Assembly (NCBI GenBank): GCA_017466825.1 | Contig: JAFTTJ010000005.1 | Location: 1-64,000 of the forward strand | Length of the DNA stretch: 64,000 nt | Source of the DNA: Clostridia bacterium | GTDB taxonomy: Bacteria > Bacillota > Clostridia > Christensenellales > Borkfalkiaceae | Direction: 5' to 3' | Shown: positions 36,192-43,724 of the stretch, one piece after another | Numbering within the stretch: position 1 is the stretch's first letter | Layout: each line of letters opens with the position of its first letter | Made by a program: the position numbers and the translations under genes | Notes under the pieces: generated by a model | Databases searched by the model: none | Told to the model about the DNA's origin: nothing | Seen by the model: the letters and a program-made list of their open reading frames with translations, nothing else

Positions 36192-36350
36192 ATGTATACA
36201 GTAGATTTTTATCTAGATAACGTGCGAACTAGCACGTATAAAAGCGCTAATATTCACAAGATTGCAAGCGCTATAAGTTTTTTTTATAAATGGCTCGGCG
36301 CACGGTTTAGCGCCGACGTTAAAAGATTAGCCCGTCGGGAGACGCGTTAA
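36192..36350 (+). CDS. 52-residue basic prophage protein
   Basis: A small gene starting 2 nt after the previous stop. It has a central hydrophobic/aromatic stretch (ASAISFFYKWLGARF) and a strongly basic C-terminus (KRLARRETR). It may be translated by coupling, since spacing to the previous gene is minimal. Function unknown; a small virion or DNA-binding protein is possible. Confidence 0.55.
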   Translation: MYTVDFYLDNVRTSTYKSANIHKIASAISFFYKWLGARFSADVKRLARRETR

Positions 36351-36372
36351 AATAAATAAAGGAGTAGAAAAA

Positions 36373-36564
36373 ATGAAAGACAGCACCAAAAAAGGCATTT
36401 TAAAATGGCTTCTTATCATTACTTGCGTAGTCGTTCTTTTAAGTTCGACCACAACCGCGGTTAACAACGTTAAAGGGTTGTTTAACGGTGACGAAACAAA
36501 GGTTGAGCAAACGGAAAGCGGTGGCGAAGAAGAAGCGGCGGTTAACGACGACGTAGTAGGTTAA
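36373..36564 (+). CDS. Small single-helix prophage protein, coat-like candidate
   Basis: 63 residues. A basic N-terminus is followed by one hydrophobic helix (LKWLLIITCVVVLLSS, about 10-25) and a long acidic tail (EQTESGGEEEAAVNDD). A clear AAGGAG lies upstream. The helix could be a signal or membrane anchor. The size and charge fall in the range of filamentous phage coat proteins, but the usual basic C-terminus is missing, so major-coat identity is only one possibility. Confidence 0.6.
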   Translation: MKDSTKKGILKWLLIITCVVVLLSSTTTAVNNVKGLFNGDETKVEQTESGGEEEAAVNDDVVG

Positions 36565-36568
36565 GATT

Positions 36569-36793
36569 ATGCTAATTGAAAGCGTAGCCGTTTACGGTAG
36601 TGTTGAACTACTCTACTTAGCGATTTGTACGGTAGGCGAATTTTTGCCTACCGTTATCGCGTACTATCAATCGCTTGAACAAAACGTAAAGCAAGCCGTC
36701 CTGCTTATAATCTTATTCGTATGCGTGCCGATTATTACGTTTTTAATTAAAAAACTCGTCGATTTAAAAAATTGGCTCGACGATAAACTTTAA
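36569..36793 (+). CDS. Small hydrophobic prophage protein, coat-like candidate
   Basis: 74 residues with a hydrophobic N-terminal half (about 5-33), an amphipathic link (QSLEQNVKQ), a second strong membrane helix (AVLLIILFVCVPIITFLIKK, about 43-62) and a charged end (KKLVDLKNWLDDKL). The basic stretch after the helix is what a pVIII-type major coat protein uses to contact DNA. It starts 4 nt after the previous stop. It is the best candidate for the major coat; this is inference from topology only. Confidence 0.6.
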   Translation: MLIESVAVYGSVELLYLAICTVGEFLPTVIAYYQSLEQNVKQAVLLIILFVCVPIITFLIKKLVDLKNWLDDKL

Positions 36794-36814
36794 AATTTAG
36801 GAGCAACATGAAAA

Positions 36815-38620
36815 ATGAAAAAGAAAAATTTTTTACTTATACTTCTCGGCGTACTCGTCGCGCTCTCGAGCGCGTTCGCAATCGTCGCCAGCGCCGCGCA
36901 AGGTGACGTCTACGACTATGAATATATAGATTCCGGAAATATCGAAAACTACAATCCTGAAGAAGTTCTTAAAAACGAACTTACCGGCGCGGTGTTAGAT
37001 TGGAAAAACTTAAAGATTCCTGAAATATCTTTAAGCGACGGGCCTTACTACTTTTTGCCCGGCGCAAGCGTGAGCAAAAACAATAAAAATTTACTTGCTT
37101 TTACGGTGTTTTGTCAAGGCGACAAAATGCAAGAATTATATGCGGACAGCGCAAGGCTTAAATTTGAAATATCTCTTCTTCGCCAAGGTTTAACAAGCGA
37201 TAAATACTACGAGCAAGTCGCTTACAGCATAGAGTTTAACCCTATTACTAAAAAAATTACAGTTGTAAATGCTTTAGAACTTAAACAATATGCGTCAAGT
37301 CGTTTTGCGCCGCTTCTTACGTTCCAATACGCCGACGGCACAACTAAAGAGTTTGAGTGGGAAAAGGTAGCGCCCGAACTTGCGCAAGAATTAGGCTATA
37401 TTGAAGGCGACTACTACTTAAGGCTCGGCTTTGAAGTTCCGTCGCCTTACGTCGAATATAAAGCGATATTCCGCATGCATCGCAATCCTTTAAAATTTAG
37501 AGTAGAACGCGAAAACGCAATTTTAGGCTTTATCGGCGGAACGGAAAAAACCGTCCTTTACTACGACGACGAAAAAACGCATGAATACGCTATATCTTCA
37601 GACAAAAGAAGTTACTACAACGTCTTATACAACATGAACGCTGCAAACGCTCTCGAAACGCAATTCGGCAAAGACTCCGAAATGCTCGAATATGCGCAAA
37701 ACGTGCTTAAAGGCGAAGAAAAGCAAGTAACGGTAAGTTATCTCGAGAATATCGGCGAAAATATACCATTTGCAAAAAAAGTTGAAAAAACAGCAACCGT
37801 GCGTATGTGTGACGGCGCAACCGAACTCAACTCTCTTGACGTTGCAATCGGTTTAGGCTTACCGTCGGTAAACGCTCTTATATCACCTTGCGAAAAATTT
37901 ACTCTCAACGAAACAACCGGCGTTTACGAAGCGTATTACTATCCCGGCGTCTACCTTGAATCGAAGACGACCGACGGTAACGTTATGCAATATATACTTA
38001 ATCCGAACGTTTCTTACGCAGACTTTTACGGCCAATTCGTCGACGACGGAATTATAACTCAAGATTTATATGAGTTTTTGTTCGCAGATAGAATATTAAA
38101 CAAGTACACCAAAATGCAAGGATTAACGCCGGATAAGGTCTACGGTTATTTCGGGTACGTGCTTATACCGGACACGTTTACCTTCGACCAAGCGTTTGCC
38201 GAATTGTTCGACACTCAACTTAAGTTTAAAGGCGTAGTTAAAGCGTTTGATTATGAACACTCGATTTCGCTCGCAAGTTACAATAAGTTGCTTGAAGATT
38301 ACGACTACGGCTGGCTCGCTAGAATTTGGAACGACCTTTGGGGAACTTTGACTCAATGCAATGCTAAGCATTTAGTTATCTTTGCCGACACAACCGAAAC
38401 GGACGCTTTCACGAATATGAACGGATCTGACGGTATCGGCGATACCGACGGGCTTATCAATAATACCGTCGGCTCGGCTACTGAAGACGTTCTCGAAAAC
38501 GTAGGTGAATTTTTGGAAAACCCCTTAAACGGTAGCGGTAGCAGCATGCTTATAATCGTTTTAATAGCGGCTGCAATCATACTCTTTATTTATCGCGATA
38601 AAATCTTTAAAAAAGCATAA
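36815..38620 (+). CDS. Large type-I membrane protein, putative phage adsorption/tip protein
   Basis: 601 residues. A signal peptide (about 1-29, ending VASAAQG) leads a large ectodomain without recognised folds. A Gly/Ser-rich hinge (NPLNGSGSS) is followed by a C-terminal membrane helix (MLIIVLIAAAIILFIY) and a short basic tail (RDKIFKKA). This topology is that of filamentous phage pIII-type tip proteins, which are anchored by their C-terminus until virion release. The second ATG at 36815 is preferred, because the ATG 7 nt upstream reads a different frame. It is followed 10 bp later by a second protein of the same layout. Confidence 0.7.
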   Translation: MKKKNFLLILLGVLVALSSAFAIVASAAQGDVYDYEYIDSGNIENYNPEEVLKNELTGAVLDWKNLKIPEISLSDGPYYFLPGASVSKNNKNLLAFTVFCQGDKMQELYADSARLKFEISLLRQGLTSDKYYEQVAYSIEFNPITKKITVVNALELKQYASSRFAPLLTFQYADGTTKEFEWEKVAPELAQELGYIEGDYYLRLGFEVPSPYVEYKAIFRMHRNPLKFRVERENAILGFIGGTEKTVLYYDDEKTHEYAISSDKRSYYNVLYNMNAANALETQFGKDSEMLEYAQNVLKGEEKQVTVSYLENIGENIPFAKKVEKTATVRMCDGATELNSLDVAIGLGLPSVNALISPCEKFTLNETTGVYEAYYYPGVYLESKTTDGNVMQYILNPNVSYADFYGQFVDDGIITQDLYEFLFADRILNKYTKMQGLTPDKVYGYFGYVLIPDTFTFDQAFAELFDTQLKFKGVVKAFDYEHSISLASYNKLLEDYDYGWLARIWNDLWGTLTQCNAKHLVIFADTTETDAFTNMNGSDGIGDTDGLINNTVGSATEDVLENVGEFLENPLNGSGSSMLIIVLIAAAIILFIYRDKIFKKA

Positions 38621-38630
38621 GGAGCAAACT

Positions 38631-39704
38631 ATGAAAAAATTTTTAATATCCATTTTCGCGGTTTTTGCTCTTACCGTCGGTATATTTTTGCCGACGGTAG
38701 CAAACCGTAACGTAACCGCCAAAGCTGACGAATCTAATTTAGAAATCGAAGACACGTCGAATTACATCGAAAACTACTTGCTTGTTGACGATAATATTTA
38801 CGGTCAATGGATACGTATATACGAATCGGCAAGCGGTCAGTTAAAAACAACAAATCTCACTTTTAATTACCGCGCCGCCGAGAATTATTCTACAGCGTCG
38901 TTAAGCGTTTTTGCTGATGGTATAATAGGCAAACCTCTTGAGATTACTAAAATTTTTAAGCCTACTTACGTTGATTTTTTTATCCCTGCCGACGCCACTT
39001 TTACGCTAAAGCCTTCCGGCGGAACTGATTATGTAACGTATAATATTAACGACGAAAAAATTGTCGAGATGGACACGGTAAACGTGCGAAAACTTGTAAA
39101 ATGCGACGTTGAAATAGACATGTCGGACAAATCAACTTGGACGGAAAAAGCCGTTTCCGTAGGCGATCCGGTTGCTAATAAATGGTTTAGGGTTTACAAA
39201 CAAAATATTTCTTCTTTAGATTCCAAATACGGCCTTTCTTTATCTGAACAATTGTTTATGGTTATCGTTTTTTATGACGATTTAAAGCTAACATGTGCAA
39301 AAGGAACAAATCCGCGCGCAGCATCGTGTTTTACAATGGCTCATCAAGATTACATAGATTTTTACATACCGGCAGGAACGCTTATATTAAATAATGAGCC
39401 GGCTTATTATAACGTCGACGATATAACGGTGGCAGCCACGTCGAATTATGCGTTTGAACTCGTCGCCCCCGTTGTAGAAGAGCCTGAAACTCCCGGCGAC
39501 GAGAGTTCAAGCGAAAGCGTTATCGAACCTGAAACCCCGGGCGAAAGCGTTATCGAACCCGAACAGTCGGAAAGTAACGTTGAAAGCAGCGACGGGCTTT
39601 TGCAGGACGCAACCGATTGGGTAAACGAGACGCTCGGCTTATCGTTAAGCGTTGGCGCGTTGGTTTTAATCTGCGTTATCGCGTTTTGTTTCTTTAAAAA
39701 ATGA
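38631..39704 (+). CDS. Second type-I membrane protein of the prophage with duplicated domain
   Basis: 357 residues. Signal peptide (about 1-29), then two related domains of about 110 residues: the first includes NIYGQWIRIYESASG and YVDFFIPADA, the second VANKWFRVYKQNIS and YIDFYIPAGT. A Pro/Glu/Ser spacer (repeated PETPGES) leads to a C-terminal helix (LSVGALVLICVIAFCFFKK). It is probably a second virion or adsorption protein. Its stop overlaps the ATPase start (ATGA), so the two are coupled. Confidence 0.7.
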   Translation: MKKFLISIFAVFALTVGIFLPTVANRNVTAKADESNLEIEDTSNYIENYLLVDDNIYGQWIRIYESASGQLKTTNLTFNYRAAENYSTASLSVFADGIIGKPLEITKIFKPTYVDFFIPADATFTLKPSGGTDYVTYNINDEKIVEMDTVNVRKLVKCDVEIDMSDKSTWTEKAVSVGDPVANKWFRVYKQNISSLDSKYGLSLSEQLFMVIVFYDDLKLTCAKGTNPRAASCFTMAHQDYIDFYIPAGTLILNNEPAYYNVDDITVAATSNYAFELVAPVVEEPETPGDESSSESVIEPETPGESVIEPEQSESNVESSDGLLQDATDWVNETLGLSLSVGALVLICVIAFCFFKK

Positions 39705-40960
39705 AAAAAATAATTGAACGCCCTAAAATAACGTTGTGGTCGCGCATAAGCACGTGGTTTTTATGGTACGCGATAAAATTTGCAATAAGTCTAGCCGTAT
39801 TCTTAATTTTTTTCGATTTACGGCTAGTCTTCCGCGCCGTTGACGTAATCACAAACGACGCGCTTTACTCAAATTTTAACGTATTAGCCCTACAACTCAT
39901 AATCGAGTGTGTTTTGATTTTAACGTCGTTTTTTTTCGTCGTTAAAGACGGCATACTCTTTTACGGCGTCTTACTCAATATCGATAGGATAAAAAAGACG
40001 GACGAACTGCTCTCTTCCGGTGGTAACTCTTTCGGCTTTGAAGGGGAACAGGGCGTCGGCAAAACCCGAAGCGTCGTGTACGCATCCATTTTGCAAAGCG
40101 CTAAAAAAAGCGAAGAACTGTGTTTAAAATACTACTCTGCGCTCCCCATGCGCGACAAGTTGCTAAACGACCGCAGGTTTTGGGAACTCCGGCGTTTTAA
40201 AGCGCGCGAAGAAGCGTTTGAGTTTTACTTTAAAAATTCCCCGGGCAAAATACCGTGCCTTTACGGTAACGTAGATATCGAATTTGGCGGACTCCGACCG
40301 CACGTTCTCAAGCCTGAACACTTTACAATGCAGGAAAAACTGTTTGAAAACAACGTTAAAATTCTAACCGAAGCGGACGACATGTTCCCTAACACGCTAC
40401 GAAAAAAGCGTAAAAAGAAGAAAGACGGCGAAGAAGACGACAACGAAGACGGCTTAGACGTCAACGCAATAGATAAATTCGTTGGTTTAGACCGTCAATA
40501 CACGAACGGCTCGCTAGTGTCAGACACGCACGCCAACAGCGACGTTTTCAAGTCTATTCGGGCTTGTCAGTCGTTTACGCTTTACTTAACGCGCGCCGAG
40601 TTTCGGTATACGCCCGGTATATTAAAATCAATACACGAGCGAATTTGCAAAAAAATACTCGATACCGGCGACGATTACGTCGAAGCGACGGACGAAACGC
40701 CACAAAAAGCAAAAGCAAAACACAATTTGCTTAAAAAACTTGACAAACTCGCAAAAAGAGCTAAATTTTTTGAAATGCTAATGAAGCGCACGTCGATTAC
40801 TCGTATATATTACCGCCGAATTAGCGGTCCGGAACGCTTTCAGCAAGCCGAGAAAGAAGAATTTTTCGTTCTTCCGAATCAAGTGCCGTATGATTACGAC
40901 GACCGTATAAAACAGCCGGAATATCCTTTTGCGGTCAAGATAGACGATATCACGGCGTAA
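39701..40960 (+). CDS. Zot/pI-like morphogenesis ATPase with N-terminal membrane helices
   Basis: 419 residues. Two hydrophobic helices (about 14-42 and 62-90) come first, then the P-loop domain: Walker A GEQGVGKTRS (about 113-122), a candidate Walker B VKILTEADDM (about 220), and a sensor-like segment SIRACQSFTLYL (about 285-296). pI/Zot ATPases power extrusion of filamentous phage through the membrane; usually the ATPase comes first and a helix follows, so this protein has the reverse order. It follows the putative tip protein by a 4-nt overlap. The Zot/pI assignment rests on the P-loop, the membrane helices and context; the family could be more distant. Confidence 0.75.
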   Translation: MKKIIERPKITLWSRISTWFLWYAIKFAISLAVFLIFFDLRLVFRAVDVITNDALYSNFNVLALQLIIECVLILTSFFFVVKDGILFYGVLLNIDRIKKTDELLSSGGNSFGFEGEQGVGKTRSVVYASILQSAKKSEELCLKYYSALPMRDKLLNDRRFWELRRFKAREEAFEFYFKNSPGKIPCLYGNVDIEFGGLRPHVLKPEHFTMQEKLFENNVKILTEADDMFPNTLRKKRKKKKDGEEDDNEDGLDVNAIDKFVGLDRQYTNGSLVSDTHANSDVFKSIRACQSFTLYLTRAEFRYTPGILKSIHERICKKILDTGDDYVEATDETPQKAKAKHNLLKKLDKLAKRAKFFEMLMKRTSITRIYYRRISGPERFQQAEKEEFFVLPNQVPYDYDDRIKQPEYPFAVKIDDITA

Positions 40961-40988
40961 GCCGTAACTTTGCCGTAAGGCAAACAAA

Positions 40989-41135
40989 ATGAGCGTCAAA
41001 AAACGAAATTGCAACACACAAAGATTGACGGTAGTGCCGTCGCATAATTCCTTTTCTCCTTATATGGGAAAATGCCCTTTTTTCGAGTTGCTCGAAAAAA
41101 GGGCTACACCCCAAATAAGCGAGAAGAGCGTCTGA
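40989..41135 (+). CDS. Possible 48-residue ORF containing a strong hairpin
   Basis: An ATG-started frame 28 nt after the ATPase gene. Its DNA holds a 14-base perfect inverted repeat (41071-41101, arm sequence GCCCTTTTTTCGAG, 3-nt loop). The hairpin with its T/A-rich arms looks more like a transcription signal than coding sequence, so protein status is doubtful. Confidence 0.25.
   Translation: MSVKKRNCNTQRLTVVPSHNSFSPYMGKCPFFELLEKRATPQISEKSV
41071..41101. terminator. Perfect 14-bp-arm hairpin after the ATPase gene
   Basis: Arms GCCCTTTTTTCGAG and CTCGAAAAAAGGGC with loop TTG. It lies 110 bp after the morphogenesis ATPase stop and could end or stabilise the structural-gene transcript. Confidence 0.55.
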
Positions 41136-41223
41136 AAATAATCAATCCAACCGCATACAACTTTTGCCGAAGACTTTAGTCAAGGCAAAAGTTCGACGCT
41201 GGCGACAAAAAAGGAGCAAACTT

Positions 41224-41535
41224 TTGATTTTACATTTTGACAACGTAGAAGTTAAAAATCTTTCGACGGAATTTAAAATTCTCAATATGCTACTTACGCT
41301 CCGCGAGCAGGAAAACCTGCTCGAACTTCCGCTTGCATTTATCGAAGAAGAACTCGATATAAGCCATAACACGTTGAAAAAGTTTCTGCGCTCGCTCCGC
41401 GACGCCAACGTGCTTAAATTCAGCCTTAAGGGGCTTTTTACCCTTAACCCCGACGTCGTAGACTTTACGGACGTTTGCGTACCGTCGGCGATTAACATAC
41501 TTAGATATAATTACAAAATGTTTCAGTCGGACTAA
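41224..41535 (+). CDS. Winged-helix protein, possible replication control or initiator
   Basis: A 103-residue protein from TTG at 41224, chosen for AAAGGAG 7 nt upstream; a longer reading from 41164 lacks support. Pattern: an N-terminal beta segment, then a helix-turn-helix (LAFIEEELDISHNTLKKFLRSLRD-type, about 40-63) and a beta wing ending in LFTLNPDVV (about 74-82). This layout resembles RepL-type plasmid replication proteins, in which the wing ends in 'lNP'. No HUH initiator is seen in the prophage, and this gene sits next to the hairpin region, so it is a candidate replication factor. It could also be a transcription regulator. Confidence 0.6.
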   Translation: MILHFDNVEVKNLSTEFKILNMLLTLREQENLLELPLAFIEEELDISHNTLKKFLRSLRDANVLKFSLKGLFTLNPDVVDFTDVCVPSAINILRYNYKMFQSD

Positions 41536-41543
41536 TTAGTCCG
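41528..41543 (+). terminator. Palindrome with T-run at the end of the winged-helix gene
   Basis: CGGACTAATTAGTCCG is a perfect 16-bp palindrome that includes the stop codon region, followed by GCTATTTTTCG. A short intrinsic terminator is plausible. Confidence 0.5.
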
Positions 41544-42333
41544 GCTATTTTTCGTTGACTTAGATATTACTGCGCCGACGTTCGGCGCTGGATATAAAAA
41601 TAACTCGGCGACGTAGGCTTAAACTGTCGCAAAAAAATATGGTCGATTTTCGACCATATTAAAAAAAATTTTTTTTCGAATGTAGTGAAAGGTACCCTCT
41701 ATTTTCGAATACGAAAAAATAAGGCAAATTTCCCGAAGGTAAGGCTTTTTTACCCTCTATTTTAGTGTACTCAAAATTCAATAATGCGGTTATGAGTCCT
41801 CGCACCGTTGACGGTTCCGCGCAAAAACCGTTCTTCTTCGCCGGGTAGAGTGTAAAAAAGGGCGCGACGTAGAGAGAGTCTGCGTTTGTAGGTGATTCCC
41901 ACCGTGCGGTCATACACCGCCGCAGAAGGGGAAGGGGTGGTTGCCGCCATACGCTCGAGCGACGTATGGAACACAGCGCAAGGCTATCTTCGTGTAGGAG
42001 TCGGAAGCACGTTGCGAGCGCTGTTGCCGGGCATATACGCACGGTATACGTACGTATATGCGACATTATTTTTTTATTTACTTTCGGGAGCCGGCGTCTG
42101 CCCTGCAGACGGACAATAAGGGCTATTCGACGACGATATCAAACACGGCGTAGCCGTTACGCGACTGCAAGTCGCCAAAGACTCCTACTCACTCGGGGGT
42201 CGAATAGAATTATTATATAATACGCCTTTAAGAGCGTAAAGTCTGCGGTTTTTGGAGCGCTGGAACAATTCAAGCAAAGTGCATCCACTTTCCGCAATAA
42301 AAAAACGCTCCCGTTTCCGAAAGCGTTTGACAT
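41544..42333. other. Gene-free, hairpin-rich prophage region; candidate origin/packaging region
   Basis: About 800 bp without a supported gene. It includes a hairpin at 41572-41588 (GCGCCGA arms), one at 41637-41659 (ATATGGTCGA arms, followed by A/T runs) and a dense set of five structures between 41947 and 42207: arms CCATACG (41947-41969); ACAGCGC enclosing 38 nt (41973-42024); GCATATACG (42031-42061); CGTCTGC (42095-42111); and a branched fold (42123-42207). Filamentous phages carry such a set as plus- and minus-strand origins and packaging signal in their intergenic region. Open frames here are compositional shadows. Confidence 0.65.
42123..42207. other. Cloverleaf-like branched fold
   Basis: The outer stem CTATTCGAC (42123-42131) pairs with GTCGAATAG (42199-42207). 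It encloses hairpins ACGGC/GCCGT (42145-42157) and GCGACT/AGTCGC (42161-42175), each with a 3-nt loop. It does not fit a tRNA on either strand (no T arm). It may be a phage packaging signal, an origin or a structured RNA. Confidence 0.55.
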
Positions 42334-42645
42334 TTATAAATTTTTAAGATAGTCGCTTTTTGCGTAGATGACATGCATTATCGTAACCGTCTTTAATTTT
42401 TCGTTTACAACGTAAAATACAAAATAATTGTCAACGAGAACGCGCCTAAATTCAAATTCAAGGTTAGGAGCCTCGACCTTCTTCCCGGTGAACGGAAAGT
42501 CAACTAAATTTTCTACACATTCCGTCAATTTAATTAAAAAGTTATTAGAAGCAGTTGGCGCGCATAAAACTAAAGATACGTGCTCGCAAATTGCGTTCAA
42601 CTCTTTTTCTGCGGACGGCAAAAATACGATTTTATACTTTTCCAT
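42334..42645 (-). CDS. ParE/RelE-superfamily toxin
   Basis: 103 residues with the ParE/RelE pattern: an N-terminal helix (SAEKELNAICEHV), FPFTGKKVE, the FRRVLVDNYFVFYVV beta core and a C-terminal strand ending VIYAKSDY. The family either inhibits gyrase (ParE) or cleaves mRNA (RelE); the sequence looks more ParE-like. The start overlaps the antitoxin gene end by 14 bp, the normal coupling for this module. It sits inside the prophage, so it probably stabilises it. Confidence 0.87.
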   Translation of the reverse strand: MEKYKIVFLPSAEKELNAICEHVSLVLCAPTASNNFLIKLTECVENLVDFPFTGKKVEAPNLEFEFRRVLVDNYFVFYVVNEKLKTVTIMHVIYAKSDYLKNL

Positions 42646-42910
42646 ATTTCGCCTTTAATTCCCCAAGCACGTCGAAAGCGTCTCGGCACTCTACACCGCT
42701 TTTCAACTCCTCTTCAGACTCTTTAAGTTTCTTAAGAAGTTCGATACGGTTTATTGCGTCGAGCACAAACTCAAAGTTTTCTTCAGTGATATTTATCATA
42801 ATTGCCGTAGGCTTGCCGTTATCGGTAATTACAACCTTGTTTCCATTCGTTACGTTACTTAAAACGGCTTTTGTATTATTGCTCAATTCTCTTATTCCGT
42901 AAAAGTTCAT
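42632..42910 (-). CDS. Phd/YefM-family antitoxin
   Basis: 92 residues. The N-terminal DNA-binding fold (1-55) shows IRELSNNTKAVL and VVITDNGKPTAIM, typical for Phd/YefM. The C-terminal helix (about 65-92) wraps the toxin. It precedes and overlaps the toxin gene, after AGGAGG. A consensus promoter with a repeated ACAATTGT palindrome lies directly upstream and is the likely autoregulatory operator. Confidence 0.9.
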   Translation of the reverse strand: MNFYGIRELSNNTKAVLSNVTNGNKVVITDNGKPTAIMINITEENFEFVLDAINRIELLKKLKESEEELKSGVECRDAFDVLGELKAKYGKV

Positions 42911-42932
42911 TTCCTACCTCCTTTATGCTTAC

Positions 42933-42970
42933 ATTATAACATAGTGTATGACAATTGTCAATACAATTGT
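42933..42970 (-). promoter_or_regulatory. TA promoter with twin palindromic operator
   Basis: On the minus strand TTGACA (42956-42961) and TATAAT (42933-42938) have 17-nt spacing. ACAATTGT occurs twice, at 42951-42958 and 42963-42970, 12 bp apart, overlapping the -35. Both are palindromes, as expected for cooperative binding by Phd dimers. Confidence 0.8.
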
Positions 42971-42988
42971 GTAACATTGTTAAGTTTT

Positions 42989-43330
42989 CTATTCCTTTTC
43001 TTCAACGTTTCCACATTTATTAAACATATCAATCAAAATTTGTGGCGTATCACTTGGAATTACTTTGAATTTTTTCAAAATTTTAAGATTAGCCTTGTTT
43101 AAATAAATATATCCTACTTTCTCCCCTTTTTTGTAATACATTTTGTTTTCGATTTGTAACCCAAATAGAATTTCGAACCCAATAAACTTAAACTTGCCAT
43201 TTACTTTTTCTATTTTAGGATTTTTCACCTTAACGAACCTGCACACATTTTCCTGACTAGGCTTAATTGTTTTTCTCAGTTCTCTTTTTTTCTGTAGTTT
43301 TTTATTTCTTATCTGTAAACCCTTATTCAT
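42989..43330 (-). CDS. Basic prophage accessory protein, unknown
   Basis: Not recognised. 113 residues with a strongly basic N-terminus (IRNKKLQKKRELRKTIK) and a compact alpha/beta remainder (GYIYLNKANLKILKKFK). It is AT-rich like the TA and repressor genes, unlike the structural genes. It lies between the TA module and a repressor-linked gene on the minus strand, so it may be a moron gene expressed in the lysogen. Confidence 0.55.
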   Translation of the reverse strand: MNKGLQIRNKKLQKKRELRKTIKPSQENVCRFVKVKNPKIEKVNGKFKFIGFEILFGLQIENKMYYKKGEKVGYIYLNKANLKILKKFKVIPSDTPQILIDMFNKCGNVEEKE

Positions 43331-43360
43331 TTTATTCTTCCCTATTTTAGTCTTTGTTCG

Positions 43361-43720
43361 TTAATGGTATAAAGCGTGTATAAAACCAAGCACTTTGTTT
43401 TGCTGATGGTCATTCAATTTTCTAAAGTTTGTAACTAATTCAAGTTCTGTTTTTGTTAATACGTGCGCCATATCGCTTTTTGAAGATTTATTTGTTTTTG
43501 TCTGTTTTGTCTTTTCTTGTGGCAATTCTGGTTTTCCTATTGCGCAATTATGCATCTGCGTAGAAAAATGATATAAATTCCATTTAAAAGTATTTTTCGC
43601 ATAAATGTCCATCATAGTTATTTCTTTACCATTTATATCAAGACATTTAAAAGCCCTATCTCTGTCTTTTATATGAAAATAATAAATTGCTCCAACAATA
43701 GGAGTATAATATTTAAACAT
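43361..43720 (-). CDS. Prophage protein paired with the CI-like repressor, unknown
   Basis: 119 residues. The first half is a small beta-rich domain (residues 1-65); the end (LTKTELELVTNFRKLNDHQQNKVLGFI) resembles the C-terminal helical tail found on many phage repressors and on the neighbouring HTH protein. It starts 4 nt after the repressor gene stops, so it is co-transcribed. It may modify or sense for the repressor. Family unknown. Confidence 0.6.
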   Translation of the reverse strand: MFKYYTPIVGAIYYFHIKDRDRAFKCLDINGKEITMMDIYAKNTFKWNLYHFSTQMHNCAIGKPELPQEKTKQTKTNKSSKSDMAHVLTKTELELVTNFRKLNDHQQNKVLGFIHALYH

Positions 43721-43724
43721 TGTG

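Noticed and set aside
41776-41830. tRNA-like GGTTATGAGTCC in the hairpin region
   Set aside because: It looks faintly like a T arm, but no acceptor or anticodon stem can be formed around it.
41659-42066. 135-codon frame on the minus strand in the prophage intergenic region
   Set aside because: Composition and Arg/Leu/Ser-rich content are those of non-coding shadow; it runs across several hairpins and has no ribosome site.
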